Shown: piece by piece, positions 7,601-17,790 of the stretch
Layout: the number at the start of each line of letters is the position of its first letter
Numbering within the stretch: the first letter of the stretch is position 1
NCBI GenBank assembly: GCA_028284955.1
Contig: JANQQS010000115.1
Span: forward strand, 1 to 64,000
Origin: Myxococcota bacterium
GTDB lineage: Bacteria > Myxococcota_A > Polyangia > Polyangiales > Houyiibacteriaceae
DNA: 64,000 nucleotides
Direction of reading: 5' to 3'
Program-made: the position numbers and the translations under genes
Notes under the pieces: generated by a model
Seen by the model: only the letters and a program-made list of their open reading frames with translations
Told to the model about the DNA's origin: nothing
Database searches by the model: none

Positions 7601-9259
7601 ATGAAGGTCAGTGATTTGTTGGTTCGAGCGCTCGAAAACGAGGGTGTTGAATACATCTTCGGAATACCTGGCGAAGAGAATCTCGATTTTTTGGAGTCGC
7701 TACGAAAGTCCTCCATCAAGCTCATATTAACTCGGCACGAGCAGGCGGCAGGATTCATGGCCGCGACCTATGGGCGGCTCACGGGGCGCACGGGGGTGTG
7801 CTTGTCGACGCTCGGGCCGGGCGCGACCAACTTTTTCACGGCGGCCGCATACGCCCAGCTCGGCGGCATGCCGGTGATGTTTCTTACCGGCCAAAAACCC
7901 ATTGGAAAGAGCAAGCAGGGTCGGTTTCAAATCGTGGACGTGGTGGGGATGATGAAACCGGTCACCAAGATGGCGCGGCAAATCGTCGACGGGAACAATG
8001 TTCCCTCGCTTGTGCGCGAGGGCTTTCGGGTGGCCGAAGCGGAGAAACCCGGACCTGTTCATTTGGAGCTTCCCGAAGACGTGGCGGCCGAGGAGGTCGA
8101 TCGCGTGCCGTTTGAGGTCACGCGCTGGGACCCGCCCGGCGCCAGCCAATCGGCGCTCAAGAAAGCCGCCGACATGCTCCACCAGGCGAAGCATCCTCTG
8201 CTCGTGGTGGCTTCGGGCGCCAATCGCGATCGCACGCACCGGGCAGTGCGCGCGTTTGTGGAGAAAACGGGCATGTATTTCTGCGCGACTCAGATGGGCA
8301 AAGGGGTCGCCGACGAGCGGCATCCCCGCTGCCTTGGCACCGCCGCGCTATCAGACAAGGACTACCTGCACTGGGCGATCGACAAAGCCGACCTGATCAT
8401 CAACGTGGGCCACGACGTCAACGAAAAGCCGCCGTTTTTTATGCATGAAGGAGGCGCCCCGGTCATCCACGTCTCGTTCTTTCCCGCCCAGGTCGATGAC
8501 GTCTATTTCCCTCAGCACGAAGTCATTGGATGCATGACTGCGAACATGCGTTCGCTCGCGGAGATGGTCGAGCCGTCACAGAGTTGGGATTTTTCGTTTT
8601 TTGAACGCGTGCACGCCGAAATCGAGGAACACGTCTACGGCGCGATTGACCACGAAGCGTTTCCCAGCCCGCCGCAATGTCTCGTCAGCGATTTGCGAGA
8701 GGTGGTTCCAGACGACGGGATTCTTTCGTTGGACAACGGGATGTACAAAATCTGGTTTGCGCGGAACTACCGCGCGGCGGAGCCGAATACCGTATTGCTC
8801 GACAACGCGCTGGCCACCATGGGTGCGGGGCTTCCTGCCGCCATCGGCGCAAAAATGGTGCATCCGAATCGCAAAGTAGTCGCGATCTGCGGCGATGGAG
8901 GGTTCATGATGAACTCCCAGGAGCTCGAAACGGCGGTTCGTTTGGGGCTCGATCTGGTGGTTCTCATATTGCGAGACGACGCCTACGGCATGATTCGCTG
9001 GAAGCAGGCGGGAATGCAGTTCGACGACTTTGGTCTCCAGTTCAATAACCCGGACTTCGTAAAGTACGCCGAATCCTACGGAGCTCGGGGGCATCGGGTG
9101 CAGGCGGCCGGCGAGCTGAAGACGTTGATGAAGCAAGCGTTTGATCAGGGAGGAGTTCACCTTATCGAGACGCCTATCGACTACAGCGAGAATGAGCGCG
9201 TTCTGTATGAAGAGCTTGCCAAGAAAACCCTTTCCCTAAGTGAGCATCGCCATGCCTGA
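7601..9259 (+). CDS. Thiamine-diphosphate enzyme, acetolactate synthase large-subunit-like
   Basis: The 552-residue protein has the three-domain architecture of acetolactate synthase-type enzymes. These are an N-terminal pyrimidine-binding domain with catalytic Glu47 (TRHEQAAGFMA) and LGPGATNF, a central domain, and a C-terminal ThDP-binding domain with the GDGGFMMNSQELETA motif. A Shine-Dalgarno (GGGAGG) precedes the ATG. It overlaps the aldehyde dehydrogenase gene by 8 bp, and no regulatory small subunit follows. Together with the dehydrogenase this suggests a catabolic 2-oxo acid pathway, with an aldehyde product possibly oxidised next, rather than branched-chain amino acid synthesis. A decarboxylase or oxalyl-CoA-type activity cannot be excluded. 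Confidence 0.85.
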   Translation: MKVSDLLVRALENEGVEYIFGIPGEENLDFLESLRKSSIKLILTRHEQAAGFMAATYGRLTGRTGVCLSTLGPGATNFFTAAAYAQLGGMPVMFLTGQKPIGKSKQGRFQIVDVVGMMKPVTKMARQIVDGNNVPSLVREGFRVAEAEKPGPVHLELPEDVAAEEVDRVPFEVTRWDPPGASQSALKKAADMLHQAKHPLLVVASGANRDRTHRAVRAFVEKTGMYFCATQMGKGVADERHPRCLGTAALSDKDYLHWAIDKADLIINVGHDVNEKPPFFMHEGGAPVIHVSFFPAQVDDVYFPQHEVIGCMTANMRSLAEMVEPSQSWDFSFFERVHAEIEEHVYGAIDHEAFPSPPQCLVSDLREVVPDDGILSLDNGMYKIWFARNYRAAEPNTVLLDNALATMGAGLPAAIGAKMVHPNRKVVAICGDGGFMMNSQELETAVRLGLDLVVLILRDDAYGMIRWKQAGMQFDDFGLQFNNPDFVKYAESYGARGHRVQAAGELKTLMKQAFDQGGVHLIETPIDYSENERVLYEELAKKTLSLSEHRHA

Positions 9260-10649
9260 ACAACTCGAAGTGCTCAGCGCCTACGATGAACGCGCCATCG
9301 GCTCGCTTTCGTTTCAAAGCACCTCCGAATGCCTCGTCAAGCTGGAGCAGGCCCATGCCCTCCATCTCGATCGCGACGGCTGGCTGCCCAAACATCAGCG
9401 GATCGAGATTCTCGAACGCGCGGCGGCTTTGGTCGAGGCGCGTGTCGACGAACTTGCGACGCAGGCGGCTCGAGAAGGAGGGAAACCTCTCGTCGACTCG
9501 ATCGTCGAGGTTCGGCGCGGAGCAAACGGAATTCGCGCGGCCATCGCCGAGCTTCACCACCTCGGCGGCGAAGAGATCCCCATGGGGCTGACGCCGTCCG
9601 CACAAGGGCGCATTGCGTACACCTATCGAGATCCACGTGGCGTCCTGCTCTCGCTCAGCGCGTTCAACCATCCATTTAACCTGATCGTGCATCAGGTCAT
9701 CCCGGCGGTGGCGGTTGGGTGTCCAGTGGTCGTGAAACCAGCGTTGACCACGCCGCTGAGTTGCCGAGCTTTGGTCGACATTCTGCATGAAGCGGGGCTA
9801 CCCGAAGCATGGTGTCAGATGGTGGTCTGCGATAACGAAACAGCTGGAACGCTGGTTTCTGATTCGAGGGTGTCGTTTTTGAGCTTCATCGGGTCGGCGA
9901 AAGTGGGATGGATGTTGCGCGGCATGTTGCCGCCGGGTGCGGGATGCGCGCTCGAACACGGAGGCGTGGCCCCAGCTATTGTCGACGAATCGGCAGACCT
10001 CGACGACGCACTGCCGCTCTTGCTCAAAGGCGGCTTCTATCACGCGGGCCAAGTCTGTGTTTCGGTGCAGCGCATCTACGCCCACCGTACGATTGCTGAA
10101 TCCCTGACCGAGCGGTTGGTTGCGAAGGCGAAGAAACTACGCGTGGGAGATCCCGAATCGCCAGATACCGAGGTAGGACCCCTCATTTTGCCCCGCGAAG
10201 TCGACCGCGTGCACGCTTGGGTGCAGGAGGCGGTCGAAGGGGGCGCAAAGCTTCTCTGCGGCGGTGAAAAACTCAGCGCGACGACCTACGCGCCGACCGT
10301 TCTGCTGAACCCTCCTGCCGACGCCAAGGTGTCGACTCAAGAAGTGTTCGGCCCCGTAGTGAGCATCTATGCCTACGACGACCTCGACGACGCGATCGCG
10401 CGCGCCAATGCGCCCGATACGTTTTTTCAGGCGTCTGTATTTACGCGGAACCTCGAAACGGCGTTACGCGCCCATCGCCGACTGCGCGGCATGGCGGTGA
10501 TGGTCAACGACCACACGGCCTTTCGCGTCGACTGGATGCCTTTTGGTGGGCATCTCACTTCTGGTTTGGGCCTTGGCGGCATCGGATACACCATGCGCGA
10601 CCTGGTGCTTGAGCGGATGATGGTGATCCGCTCGCCTGAATTCCGTTAG
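9252..10649 (+). CDS. NAD(P)-dependent aldehyde dehydrogenase
   Basis: A 465-residue aldehyde dehydrogenase with the usual landmarks: a cofactor-binding segment VVVKPALTTPLS, the general-base Glu in LEHGGVAP, the catalytic Cys in HAGQVCVSVQ and the C-terminal EVFGPVVSIYAYDD and PFGGH segments. The ATG at 9252 was preferred over a GTG at 9240. It overlaps the upstream ThDP-enzyme gene, so they form an operon. The substrate is not predictable, but the neighbour suggests an aldehyde released from a 2-oxo acid. Confidence 0.88.
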   Translation: MPEQLEVLSAYDERAIGSLSFQSTSECLVKLEQAHALHLDRDGWLPKHQRIEILERAAALVEARVDELATQAAREGGKPLVDSIVEVRRGANGIRAAIAELHHLGGEEIPMGLTPSAQGRIAYTYRDPRGVLLSLSAFNHPFNLIVHQVIPAVAVGCPVVVKPALTTPLSCRALVDILHEAGLPEAWCQMVVCDNETAGTLVSDSRVSFLSFIGSAKVGWMLRGMLPPGAGCALEHGGVAPAIVDESADLDDALPLLLKGGFYHAGQVCVSVQRIYAHRTIAESLTERLVAKAKKLRVGDPESPDTEVGPLILPREVDRVHAWVQEAVEGGAKLLCGGEKLSATTYAPTVLLNPPADAKVSTQEVFGPVVSIYAYDDLDDAIARANAPDTFFQASVFTRNLETALRAHRRLRGMAVMVNDHTAFRVDWMPFGGHLTSGLGLGGIGYTMRDLVLERMMVIRSPEFR

Positions 10650-10779
10650 TTGGAGAACAAACTTCTAGGCGATGGGTGTACGGTGATCCACGGGACTATT
10701 TTAACCCCGGTTTGAAATTACTTCGCATTTATGAAAACATACTGAATGCCGCCGCCAGCGGGTTGGGGAGGCCAGGTTG

Positions 10780-13700
10780 GTGGACCCAGATTGGGAGGAG
10801 GCTGTGCAGCTACCAGGTTATTCGGTCGAAGAGCCCGTTTATCAGACGGAGCGGGTGCGTGTCGTTCGCGCGCGGCGCGACGAAGATGGTCGGCGCGTGG
10901 TGGTGAAGTTGCTCAAGGACGAGCGCCCGACCTCCCACGAGCTCGCCCGTATCCGGCACGAGTACTCGTTGCTCAAGTTAATTTCTCAACCGTCGGTGGT
11001 GCAGCCTCTCGAGCTGATCGAAAAAGGCCACACCATCGCGCTGGTTTTGGAAGACGCCGGCCGCAAGACGCTGAACGACCTGATCAAGGATCAGGCGCTG
11101 TCGGTCGCGGGCGCGCTTTCGTGGTCCATCGCGCTTGCGCATGCAGTCGACCAGCTGCACCAGCGCGGCATCGTCCACAAGGACATCAAGCCAAAGAACA
11201 TCGCGGTAGACGTTCAAAATAAGAGCGTCAAGCTACTCGACTTCGGCTTGGCGACGCGGCTCGCGCATGAAACGGCGCAGGCGAGCCCGATTCATGATCT
11301 GGAGGGTACGCTCACCCATACTTCTCCGGAGCAAACGGGACGCGTGAATCGTTCCGTGGACGCGCGCAGCGACCTCTATTCGTTGGGGGTTACGCTCTAC
11401 GAGCTATTCACGGGGCAGCTGCCTTTTGAGTCGGAAGACCCCTTGGTGCTGGTGCATAGCCACATCGCGGTGGCTCCGACGGGGCTTCACAAAATTCGCA
11501 GCGAGATTCCCGAGGCGGTCTCGGACATCGTGCTGACATTGCTGTCGAAAGAACCCGAAGACCGCTATCAGAGCGCGTACGGATTGCAGCGTGATTTAGA
11601 GCTCTGCCTCGAGCAGTGGAAAGAGTCGAATCGCGTCCGGCCGTTCGCGCTGAAGGAACATGATCGCATCGAAGCCCTTCATATTCCTCAAAAACTCTAT
11701 GGCCGCGAGGCTGAGCTTGCGGCGCTTCGGCGATCGTTTGACCGAATTTCTCACGGCGCAGTCGAACTCCTCCTGATTACTGGATCCGCTGGAATCGGAA
11801 AATCGGCCTTGGTTGACGAAGTGAATCGAGGAATTGCCGAACATCGTGGCGGCTACTACGTGGTGGGGAAGTTCGATCAACGCAATCGGTCGACTCCTTT
11901 TGTCGCAATCGCGGCGGCGTTTCGCGATTTGATGAAGCAGATGCTCGCGGAAAGCGAAGCGCGACTTGCCGAATGCAAGCGCAACCTCAGCGCGGCGCTG
12001 GGTTCGAACGGAGCCGTGCTCATTGACCTCATCCCGGAGCTCGAATGGATTGTTGGTCCGCAACCGGCGGTGGCTGAGCTCGGGCCGGCGGAATCGCAAA
12101 ATCGTCTCGCGCTGACCTTTCAGAACTTTATCCGCGCTGTGGCCGATGTGGATCATCCTTTGGTGGTGTTCCTCGACGATCTGCAATGGGCTGAACCCGC
12201 CTCGCTCAAACTACTCGAGCTCCTCCTCACCAGTTCCCAGAGCCAGTATGTGTTGGTGGTCGGCGCGTATCGCGGAGAAGAAGTCGGCGCTTCGCATCCG
12301 CTCAGCCGCGCCTTGGAATCCATTCGTGCCGCGGAGCGATCGTTTGATGCGATACGCCTTTCCGCGTTGCCCTACGACGACGTGCATCGCTGGGTTGCGG
12401 ATACTGTGCAGCGTGTTCCTGAGTCGGTAGAGGCGCTTTCAAAGCTGGTGTACGAACGAACCCACGGGAATCCGTTCTACGTTCAGCAGTACCTGGAGTT
12501 CCTCCATCGAGAAGGCCTTTTGGTGTACGACACCGAGAAGCGGCGCTGGACGTGGGATATCGAGAGCATTGGCCGCACCTCGGTAATGGACAACGTCGTC
12601 GATTTGATGACGGAGAAAATTCAACGAGCTGCGCCGAAGACCCAGCGAGCGCTCAGATACGCGTCTTGTGTGGGGCACCGTTTTGATCTTCGGACTCTTG
12701 CGTCGGTATGTGACACATCGCCAGAGGAGCTTGCGGAATCGCTTTGGGAGGCGCTCGAGGAGCGGCTTCTCTTGCCCCTTGACGCAGGGTATCGACTCGC
12801 CGCGCACCAAGGAGAGGAAGGAACGGCCAGCGCGCTGTATCGGTTTTCGCACGACCGGATTCAGCAGGCGGCGTACACGCTGATTCCGGTGGAGGAGCGA
12901 GCAGGCATTCATCTGCGCATAGGCCGCTATCTCAAGGCGGATTATGAAGCGCGCGCCGCTGAGGCTCCCGAGCTGCTCTTCGATTTGGTGGAGCATCTGA
13001 ACCTGGGCGCTTCGGAAATCTCAGAACCCAGCGAACGCGCGGCGTTGGCTCGTTGGAACCTTCAGGCAGCGAAAAGAGCACAGTCGTCCACGGCGTACGA
13101 TGCCGCGGCGGTGTATCTCGACGCGGGCTTGGCGATGCTCGATTCGGAGAGCTGGGCCGAGCACTATGATCTGGCCTATCCCATGCACGTCCGGCGAGCC
13201 GAGTGTGCCTATCTCACGGGCGACTTCGAGCGAGCGGAACATCTCTTCGAGAAATCGCTGAAACACGCGGCGTCCACGCTCGATCAGGCCCGAGTTCATA
13301 ACTTGCGGATGGTGCTCGACACAATGCTCGGGAAGTTTCCCGACGTCGTGGCGGTGGGCCGCGTCGCACTGGCTCTTTTTGATGTCGAAATTCCTGAACG
13401 CCTCGAAGCACTCGAGCCGCAGATTGGTCACGAGCTGGGTAAGGTTCAAAAGCATTTGGAGCAGCAGGCGATTTCCGCATTGGTGGAAGCGCCTCCGCTC
13501 AGCGATGCGACGGATTTGATGATCGCCGAGCTGCTCGCCAACATGACCCAGTCCGCCTACTTTGTGAGCCCGCCTACGCTGGCCGTGGTGGTTGCCAAGC
13601 AAGTCAACCTCTCCCTCGAAAAGGGGCAGTCGATGTACTCTGCCTGGGGCTACGCTTGGTACGGCATCATGATGGCCCTCCAAGGCCACTACGGTCGCGC

Positions 13701-16152
13701 TCGCGAGTTTTGTGAGCTCGGGGTATCGGTATCCGAACGACAAGCCAACCGTGACCTCAACTGCCGCATCAACTTCATTCTTGGGTCAACGCTGGCCCAT
13801 TTTGTGGCTCCGCTTCCTGAAGCGATGGAGTGCTTGCAGCGGTCGATCAACTACGGCTACGAGACCTGCGACTTTACCTTCCTTACCTACGCGCACATCT
13901 TCACCGTGACCACGCGGTTCAACCAGGGTCAGCCTCTGATGTCGATCGAAGAGGATGTCCATCGGCTGCAGGATTTGGGTCGCAAGACCAAGGAGCAGTT
14001 TGCGGAGATTCAGTCGCCCATGTTGGAGCACGTTGTGCGCAACTTGCTGGGCGAGACGCATGGTCCCGACACGCTGACGAGCGGTGACTTCAGTGAAGAG
14101 GGGTATCTCACGAAGGTGCGAAGCGGCCCCGAATACACCGTGCACTACGGCCTCTACAACTCCCTCCGAGCGCAGCTCCATGTGCACTATGGCGAATTCG
14201 ACAAAGCCAAAACGGTCCTCGAAGCCATGACCGCAGTGCTCCAAGCTGCCCAGGGCGCGCAGTATGTGACTGAGTTTCCGTTTTTTCGGGCCATCACGCT
14301 TAGTTCTCTCTGCGAAGGGCAAGAGGAAGAGGAGCAAGAGCGGTTCAAGGCGCTAATTCAGACGGACCTCAGCGAGCTTCAAATGTGGGCGGAGGCGTGC
14401 CCCGAGAACCAAAGACACAAACAGCTCTTGGTAGAGGCCGAAGTCGCTCGGCTCGAAAGCGATGAAGTTGCCTGCTTACGCCTCTACGACGAAGCCATCG
14501 CCGCGGCGCGAGACCAAGGGTTTTGGCAACATGAGGCATTGGCCAACGAATTTTGCGCGCGCTACCACCTCTCCCGAGGTCGACACGCGGTGGCGAGAGG
14601 CTACCTCGAGGAGGCGGCGTACAGCTACGATCGATGGGGCGCAAAAGCGAAAGTCACACACTTGCTTGCGGCCTATCCAACGCTGCTCAAGCTTCGCGGC
14701 GAAGCGGGCGGATCCACGCATGCATCGGTGACGCGGAATAGCCGGGGCAAACAAAGCGCGGCGCGTCGGCTGGATCTTGATGCACTGACCGCAATTCGCG
14801 CCGCTCATGCCATGTCGAGCGAGCTCGAGCTCGACAAACTAATCGCTCAGGTGCTCGAGGCCCTGGCTCAGAACGCAGGCGCTCAACACGCCGCGCTCTT
14901 TCTGTCGCAGGACAATCTTGTTCGTCTGGAAGCGATGGTCGAGGTCGACGGTGAAGACAGCGTGAAGACCGGGCTCGATCAAGCGGTTGGTGAAGCGGAA
15001 GGAGTGGCGCGCAGCGTGGTGCACTATGTCACTCGGACGCAAGAACAGTTGGTGCTCAGCGATCCCACTGGAGACCGACGATTTTCCCACGATCCGCATG
15101 TGCAGCGGCGCCAGCCCAAGAGTTTGCTTTGCGCACCGATGACCTATCGCGGCCAGATGATCGGCATCCTGTACATGGAAAATCACGTGACTCGGGACGC
15201 GTTTTCGGAAGAACGATTGGAGATTCTCCAGTTGCTCTCGGCGCAGGCCGCGGTTGCGATCGAAAACGCACGGCTCTACGCGAGCGTGAAAGCGTCCAAC
15301 GCGATGCTCGAAGAGCGGGTGGCGGAGCGAACCGAACGCCTCGAGGTGACGCTCAAGGAACTGTGGAGCGAAATGGATCTCGCGCGCAAGATTCAGACCG
15401 TGCTCCTACCCGACCCGAGGGAAATCTGCGGCTACGATGTGCACGCGCGTATGCTTCCGGCGCTCAATGTGGGCGGCGACTACTATGACTTCATCCAAAC
15501 CGGCGATATTGGATGGGTGCTGGTAGGAGACGTGTCAGGGCACGGCGTCAGCGCGGGGCTCATCATGATGATGGCGCAGACCGCAATTCGCACCGCGACC
15601 TCCAGCTTCGCGGCGCGCGGCATTGAGCTCTCCCCGTCGATGCTGCTCGGTGCGGTCAACGAGGCGATTTGGGAGAACCTGCAGAAGATCGGCGAAGGTC
15701 AGTATATGACCGCGTCGGCGCTCCGCTTGGATGGAGACCGCATTCATCATTCTGGGCTGCACCAGGATTTGCTTGTCTATCGTGCGGCCTCCGGGTCGAT
15801 CGACCGTATTCCGTCGCGCGGCCTCTGGCTTGGAATTGAACAGGACGTATCCGAGGTCATGACCGACGATTCCTTCGACATGGCGCCCGGGGATATCGTG
15901 CTGTTGTACTCGGATGGGGTCACAGAGTCGCGAGTTACGGAGTCGCGGGTTACAGAGACCCAGGATACAGAGTCGCGAGTCGGCAACGCTTCTTCCCACA
16001 AGGTCCTCGGCGTGCACGGGCTGACCGAGCTTTTCCTCCGGCGTGCTGGAGAAACCACAAACCTCGAGCAAATCGTTCAAGGATTGCTCAAAGATATCGA
16101 GCCTTACGAAAACGACGACGACACCACTTTGGTGGTGCTTCGTCGCCAATAG
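10780..16152 (+). CDS. Giant signalling protein: Ser/Thr kinase - AAA ATPase - TPR-like - GAF - SpoIIE phosphatase
   Basis: The 1790-residue cytoplasmic protein has five parts. An N-terminal Ser/Thr kinase (about 1-270) appears active: VVVKLLK lysine, HKDIKPKN, DFG. An AAA/STAND ATPase follows (from about 300) with Walker A GSAGIGKS and Walker B VVFLDDLQWAEP. A long helical TPR-like region (about 700-1300) precedes a GAF domain (about 1340-1490) and, after a coiled coil, a SpoIIE/PP2C-type phosphatase (NVGGDYYDF, LVGDVSGHG, LLYSDGV). The first four resemble the large kinase/ATPase/GAF sensor histidine kinases, but the histidine kinase is replaced by a phosphatase. The GTG start is supported by GGGGAGG 8 bp upstream. 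It is followed by receiver, FIST and hybrid-kinase genes, so I infer partner switching with two-component signalling. Confidence 0.85.
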   Translation: MDPDWEEAVQLPGYSVEEPVYQTERVRVVRARRDEDGRRVVVKLLKDERPTSHELARIRHEYSLLKLISQPSVVQPLELIEKGHTIALVLEDAGRKTLNDLIKDQALSVAGALSWSIALAHAVDQLHQRGIVHKDIKPKNIAVDVQNKSVKLLDFGLATRLAHETAQASPIHDLEGTLTHTSPEQTGRVNRSVDARSDLYSLGVTLYELFTGQLPFESEDPLVLVHSHIAVAPTGLHKIRSEIPEAVSDIVLTLLSKEPEDRYQSAYGLQRDLELCLEQWKESNRVRPFALKEHDRIEALHIPQKLYGREAELAALRRSFDRISHGAVELLLITGSAGIGKSALVDEVNRGIAEHRGGYYVVGKFDQRNRSTPFVAIAAAFRDLMKQMLAESEARLAECKRNLSAALGSNGAVLIDLIPELEWIVGPQPAVAELGPAESQNRLALTFQNFIRAVADVDHPLVVFLDDLQWAEPASLKLLELLLTSSQSQYVLVVGAYRGEEVGASHPLSRALESIRAAERSFDAIRLSALPYDDVHRWVADTVQRVPESVEALSKLVYERTHGNPFYVQQYLEFLHREGLLVYDTEKRRWTWDIESIGRTSVMDNVVDLMTEKIQRAAPKTQRALRYASCVGHRFDLRTLASVCDTSPEELAESLWEALEERLLLPLDAGYRLAAHQGEEGTASALYRFSHDRIQQAAYTLIPVEERAGIHLRIGRYLKADYEARAAEAPELLFDLVEHLNLGASEISEPSERAALARWNLQAAKRAQSSTAYDAAAVYLDAGLAMLDSESWAEHYDLAYPMHVRRAECAYLTGDFERAEHLFEKSLKHAASTLDQARVHNLRMVLDTMLGKFPDVVAVGRVALALFDVEIPERLEALEPQIGHELGKVQKHLEQQAISALVEAPPLSDATDLMIAELLANMTQSAYFVSPPTLAVVVAKQVNLSLEKGQSMYSAWGYAWYGIMMALQGHYGRAREFCELGVSVSERQANRDLNCRINFILGSTLAHFVAPLPEAMECLQRSINYGYETCDFTFLTYAHIFTVTTRFNQGQPLMSIEEDVHRLQDLGRKTKEQFAEIQSPMLEHVVRNLLGETHGPDTLTSGDFSEEGYLTKVRSGPEYTVHYGLYNSLRAQLHVHYGEFDKAKTVLEAMTAVLQAAQGAQYVTEFPFFRAITLSSLCEGQEEEEQERFKALIQTDLSELQMWAEACPENQRHKQLLVEAEVARLESDEVACLRLYDEAIAAARDQGFWQHEALANEFCARYHLSRGRHAVARGYLEEAAYSYDRWGAKAKVTHLLAAYPTLLKLRGEAGGSTHASVTRNSRGKQSAARRLDLDALTAIRAAHAMSSELELDKLIAQVLEALAQNAGAQHAALFLSQDNLVRLEAMVEVDGEDSVKTGLDQAVGEAEGVARSVVHYVTRTQEQLVLSDPTGDRRFSHDPHVQRRQPKSLLCAPMTYRGQMIGILYMENHVTRDAFSEERLEILQLLSAQAAVAIENARLYASVKASNAMLEERVAERTERLEVTLKELWSEMDLARKIQTVLLPDPREICGYDVHARMLPALNVGGDYYDFIQTGDIGWVLVGDVSGHGVSAGLIMMMAQTAIRTATSSFAARGIELSPSMLLGAVNEAIWENLQKIGEGQYMTASALRLDGDRIHHSGLHQDLLVYRAASGSIDRIPSRGLWLGIEQDVSEVMTDDSFDMAPGDIVLLYSDGVTESRVTESRVTETQDTESRVGNASSHKVLGVHGLTELFLRRAGETTNLEQIVQGLLKDIEPYENDDDTTLVVLRRQ
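15919..15978 (+). repeat. Four 15-bp in-frame tandem repeats in the phosphatase domain
   Basis: Four units close to GTTACAGAGTCGCGA encode a pentapeptide run (VTESR, VTESR, VTETQ, DTESR). The tract follows directly after the LLYSDGV metal-binding motif of the SpoIIE domain, in a loop position. The period keeps the frame, so copy changes would lengthen or shorten the loop without breaking the gene. Confidence 0.85.
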
Positions 16153-16204
16153 CCCCAGGGACTAAACGCTTAAGAAACTCTCGAAAAGACCGTTCCATTC
16201 CTTG

Positions 16205-16627
16205 GTGACCCGCCTTCCCGAAAAAGCCGCGAAAGTATTGCTCGTAGACGACAACGCCATCGTCCGAGAAGTGGTTCGAGAGGCTCTAGGGGCCGCGGGG
16301 TTTGAAGTCGTAACCGTCAGCTCGCCGTTTGCGTTTAGCGCTGCGCTGCTTCGTGAACAGCCGGACGTAGCCCTGATCGATGTATCCATGCCGGCGCTGT
16401 CGGGCCCAGAGCTGGTAGATTTCTTCCGGCGCCATAGCGCCCAGCGGCTTAGCGAGGCACGAAACGATGCCGGAGAGCGATGCGCGCTGGTGCTCTTTTC
16501 GGACAGTGAAGAAGAAGAGCTAGCCCGCTGGGCTTCCGAGTGTGGCGCTGACGCATTCGTATCCAAGCGACGCGGATATCCTTTTCTTGCCAGCCGTCTT
16601 AGCGAAATCGTCGATCAAATAAGGTGA
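16205..16627 (+). CDS. Stand-alone response-regulator receiver protein
   Basis: A 140-residue single-domain receiver. It has the acidic pair in VLLVDDN (D15, D16), the phospho-acceptor Asp59 in ALIDVSMP, a Ser in LVLFSDS and the conserved Lys in FVSKRRG. There is no output domain, so it probably acts by protein interaction, for example accepting phosphate from the hybrid kinase downstream. There is no ATG; GTG at 16205 is the likely start, with TTG at 16202 as an alternative. It lies 52 bp after the giant signalling gene and 4 bp before the FIST gene. Confidence 0.82.
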   Translation: MTRLPEKAAKVLLVDDNAIVREVVREALGAAGFEVVTVSSPFAFSAALLREQPDVALIDVSMPALSGPELVDFFRRHSAQRLSEARNDAGERCALVLFSDSEEEELARWASECGADAFVSKRRGYPFLASRLSEIVDQIR

Positions 16628-16631
16628 CCAG

Positions 16632-17783
16632 ATGAACAACACCCTTCAGGTAAAAAAAGGCGCTTCTCAATCGCTAGACCCTCAAATCGCGGCTCGCGAA
16701 CTTCGTGCGGCGATTGACCAACCTGATATCCGCTTTGCCCTCTTCTATTGCTCGCCAGATTACGATCTTGAGTCTCTTTCTCGCTCGCTCGCGGAGGAAT
16801 TCGGTTCGGTACCGCTTATCGGATGCACAACGGCGGGAGAGATTACTCCGATCGGTTATTTGGATGGTTCCATTACCGGCGTGAGCATCGCGTCGGAAGA
16901 CGTTTTTGCAGTCACCACGCGCGTCGATCGCATGGCGGATTTCGAGTTCAATCGAGGCGAGCAGGTCGCCCAGACGCTAGTTCAATCGCTTGAATCTACA
17001 GGTCGGAGCGCAGCCCCCGAGAAAACGTTTGCTTTTCTGCTGGTCGACGGTCTCTGCATGAAAGAGGAACAGCTGGTGAGCGCGCTGCATCGAAATCTTG
17101 GCAACGTGCAGCTCTTCGGAGGCTCCGCTGGAGATGGAGTTCGTTTTCAAAAGACGTACATATATCACGATGGCGCGTTTCATACCGATTGCGCGGTGCT
17201 CACCCTCGTCCACACAGAGCATCCTTTCATGGTGTTCAAGACGCAGCACTTCTTGAGCTCCGAAAAGCGGCTGGTGGTCACCGAGGCCGACCCGTCGCAG
17301 CGTCTGGTCACCGAGATCAACGGCGAACCCGCAGGTCGCGAATACGCGCGCATGGTAGGCCTCGAAGTCGACAAGCTGACTCCTCTGATTTTTTCAACCT
17401 ACCCCGTGGTGGTCAAAGTCGGCGGCGCGTACTACGTGCGCTCGATTCAAAAGGTGAACGAAGATGAAAGCCTGACTTTCTTTTGCGCCATTGAAGAAGG
17501 CATCGTGCTTACCGTCGCCCAAGGCGTCGACCTGGTGGAAAACTTGGAGGAGTTGTTCGCCGACGTGCATGCCCAGGTCGGCCCGCCCGAGTTGGTGCTC
17601 GGCTGCGACTGTATCTTGCGCAACTTGGAGATCGGCCAGCGCGACATCAAAGATCAGGTGGCCGATATCATGATGCGCAACAACGTCGTAGGATTTGCCA
17701 CGTACGGCGAGCAGTACAACGCGATGCACGTGAATCAAACATTTACTGGTGTCGCGATCGGTGCTCGGAGCGCGGGCACCTGA
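16632..17783 (+). CDS. FIST N- and C-domain signalling protein
   Basis: The 383-residue protein has a FIST N domain with [11 protein letters not shown] and the GGSAGDG motif, followed by a FIST C domain (roughly 220-370). FIST domains are thought to sense small ligands, possibly amino acids, and usually sit next to histidine kinases or chemoreceptors. Here the start is 4 bp after the receiver gene, with AAGGTGA as ribosome site, and the stop is 7 bp before the hybrid kinase. I infer an input module for that kinase. The ligand is unknown. Confidence 0.88.
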   Translation: MNNTLQVKKGASQSLDPQIAARELRAAIDQPDIRFALFYCSPDYDLESLSRSLAEEFGSVPLIGCTTAGEITPIGYLDGSITGVSIASEDVFAVTTRVDRMADFEFNRGEQVAQTLVQSLESTGRSAAPEKTFAFLLVDGLCMKEEQLVSALHRNLGNVQLFGGSAGDGVRFQKTYIYHDGAFHTDCAVLTLVHTEHPFMVFKTQHFLSSEKRLVVTEADPSQRLVTEINGEPAGREYARMVGLEVDKLTPLIFSTYPVVVKVGGAYYVRSIQKVNEDESLTFFCAIEEGIVLTVAQGVDLVENLEELFADVHAQVGPPELVLGCDCILRNLEIGQRDIKDQVADIMMRNNVVGFATYGEQYNAMHVNQTFTGVAIGARSAGT

Positions 17784-17790
17784 GCCAACG

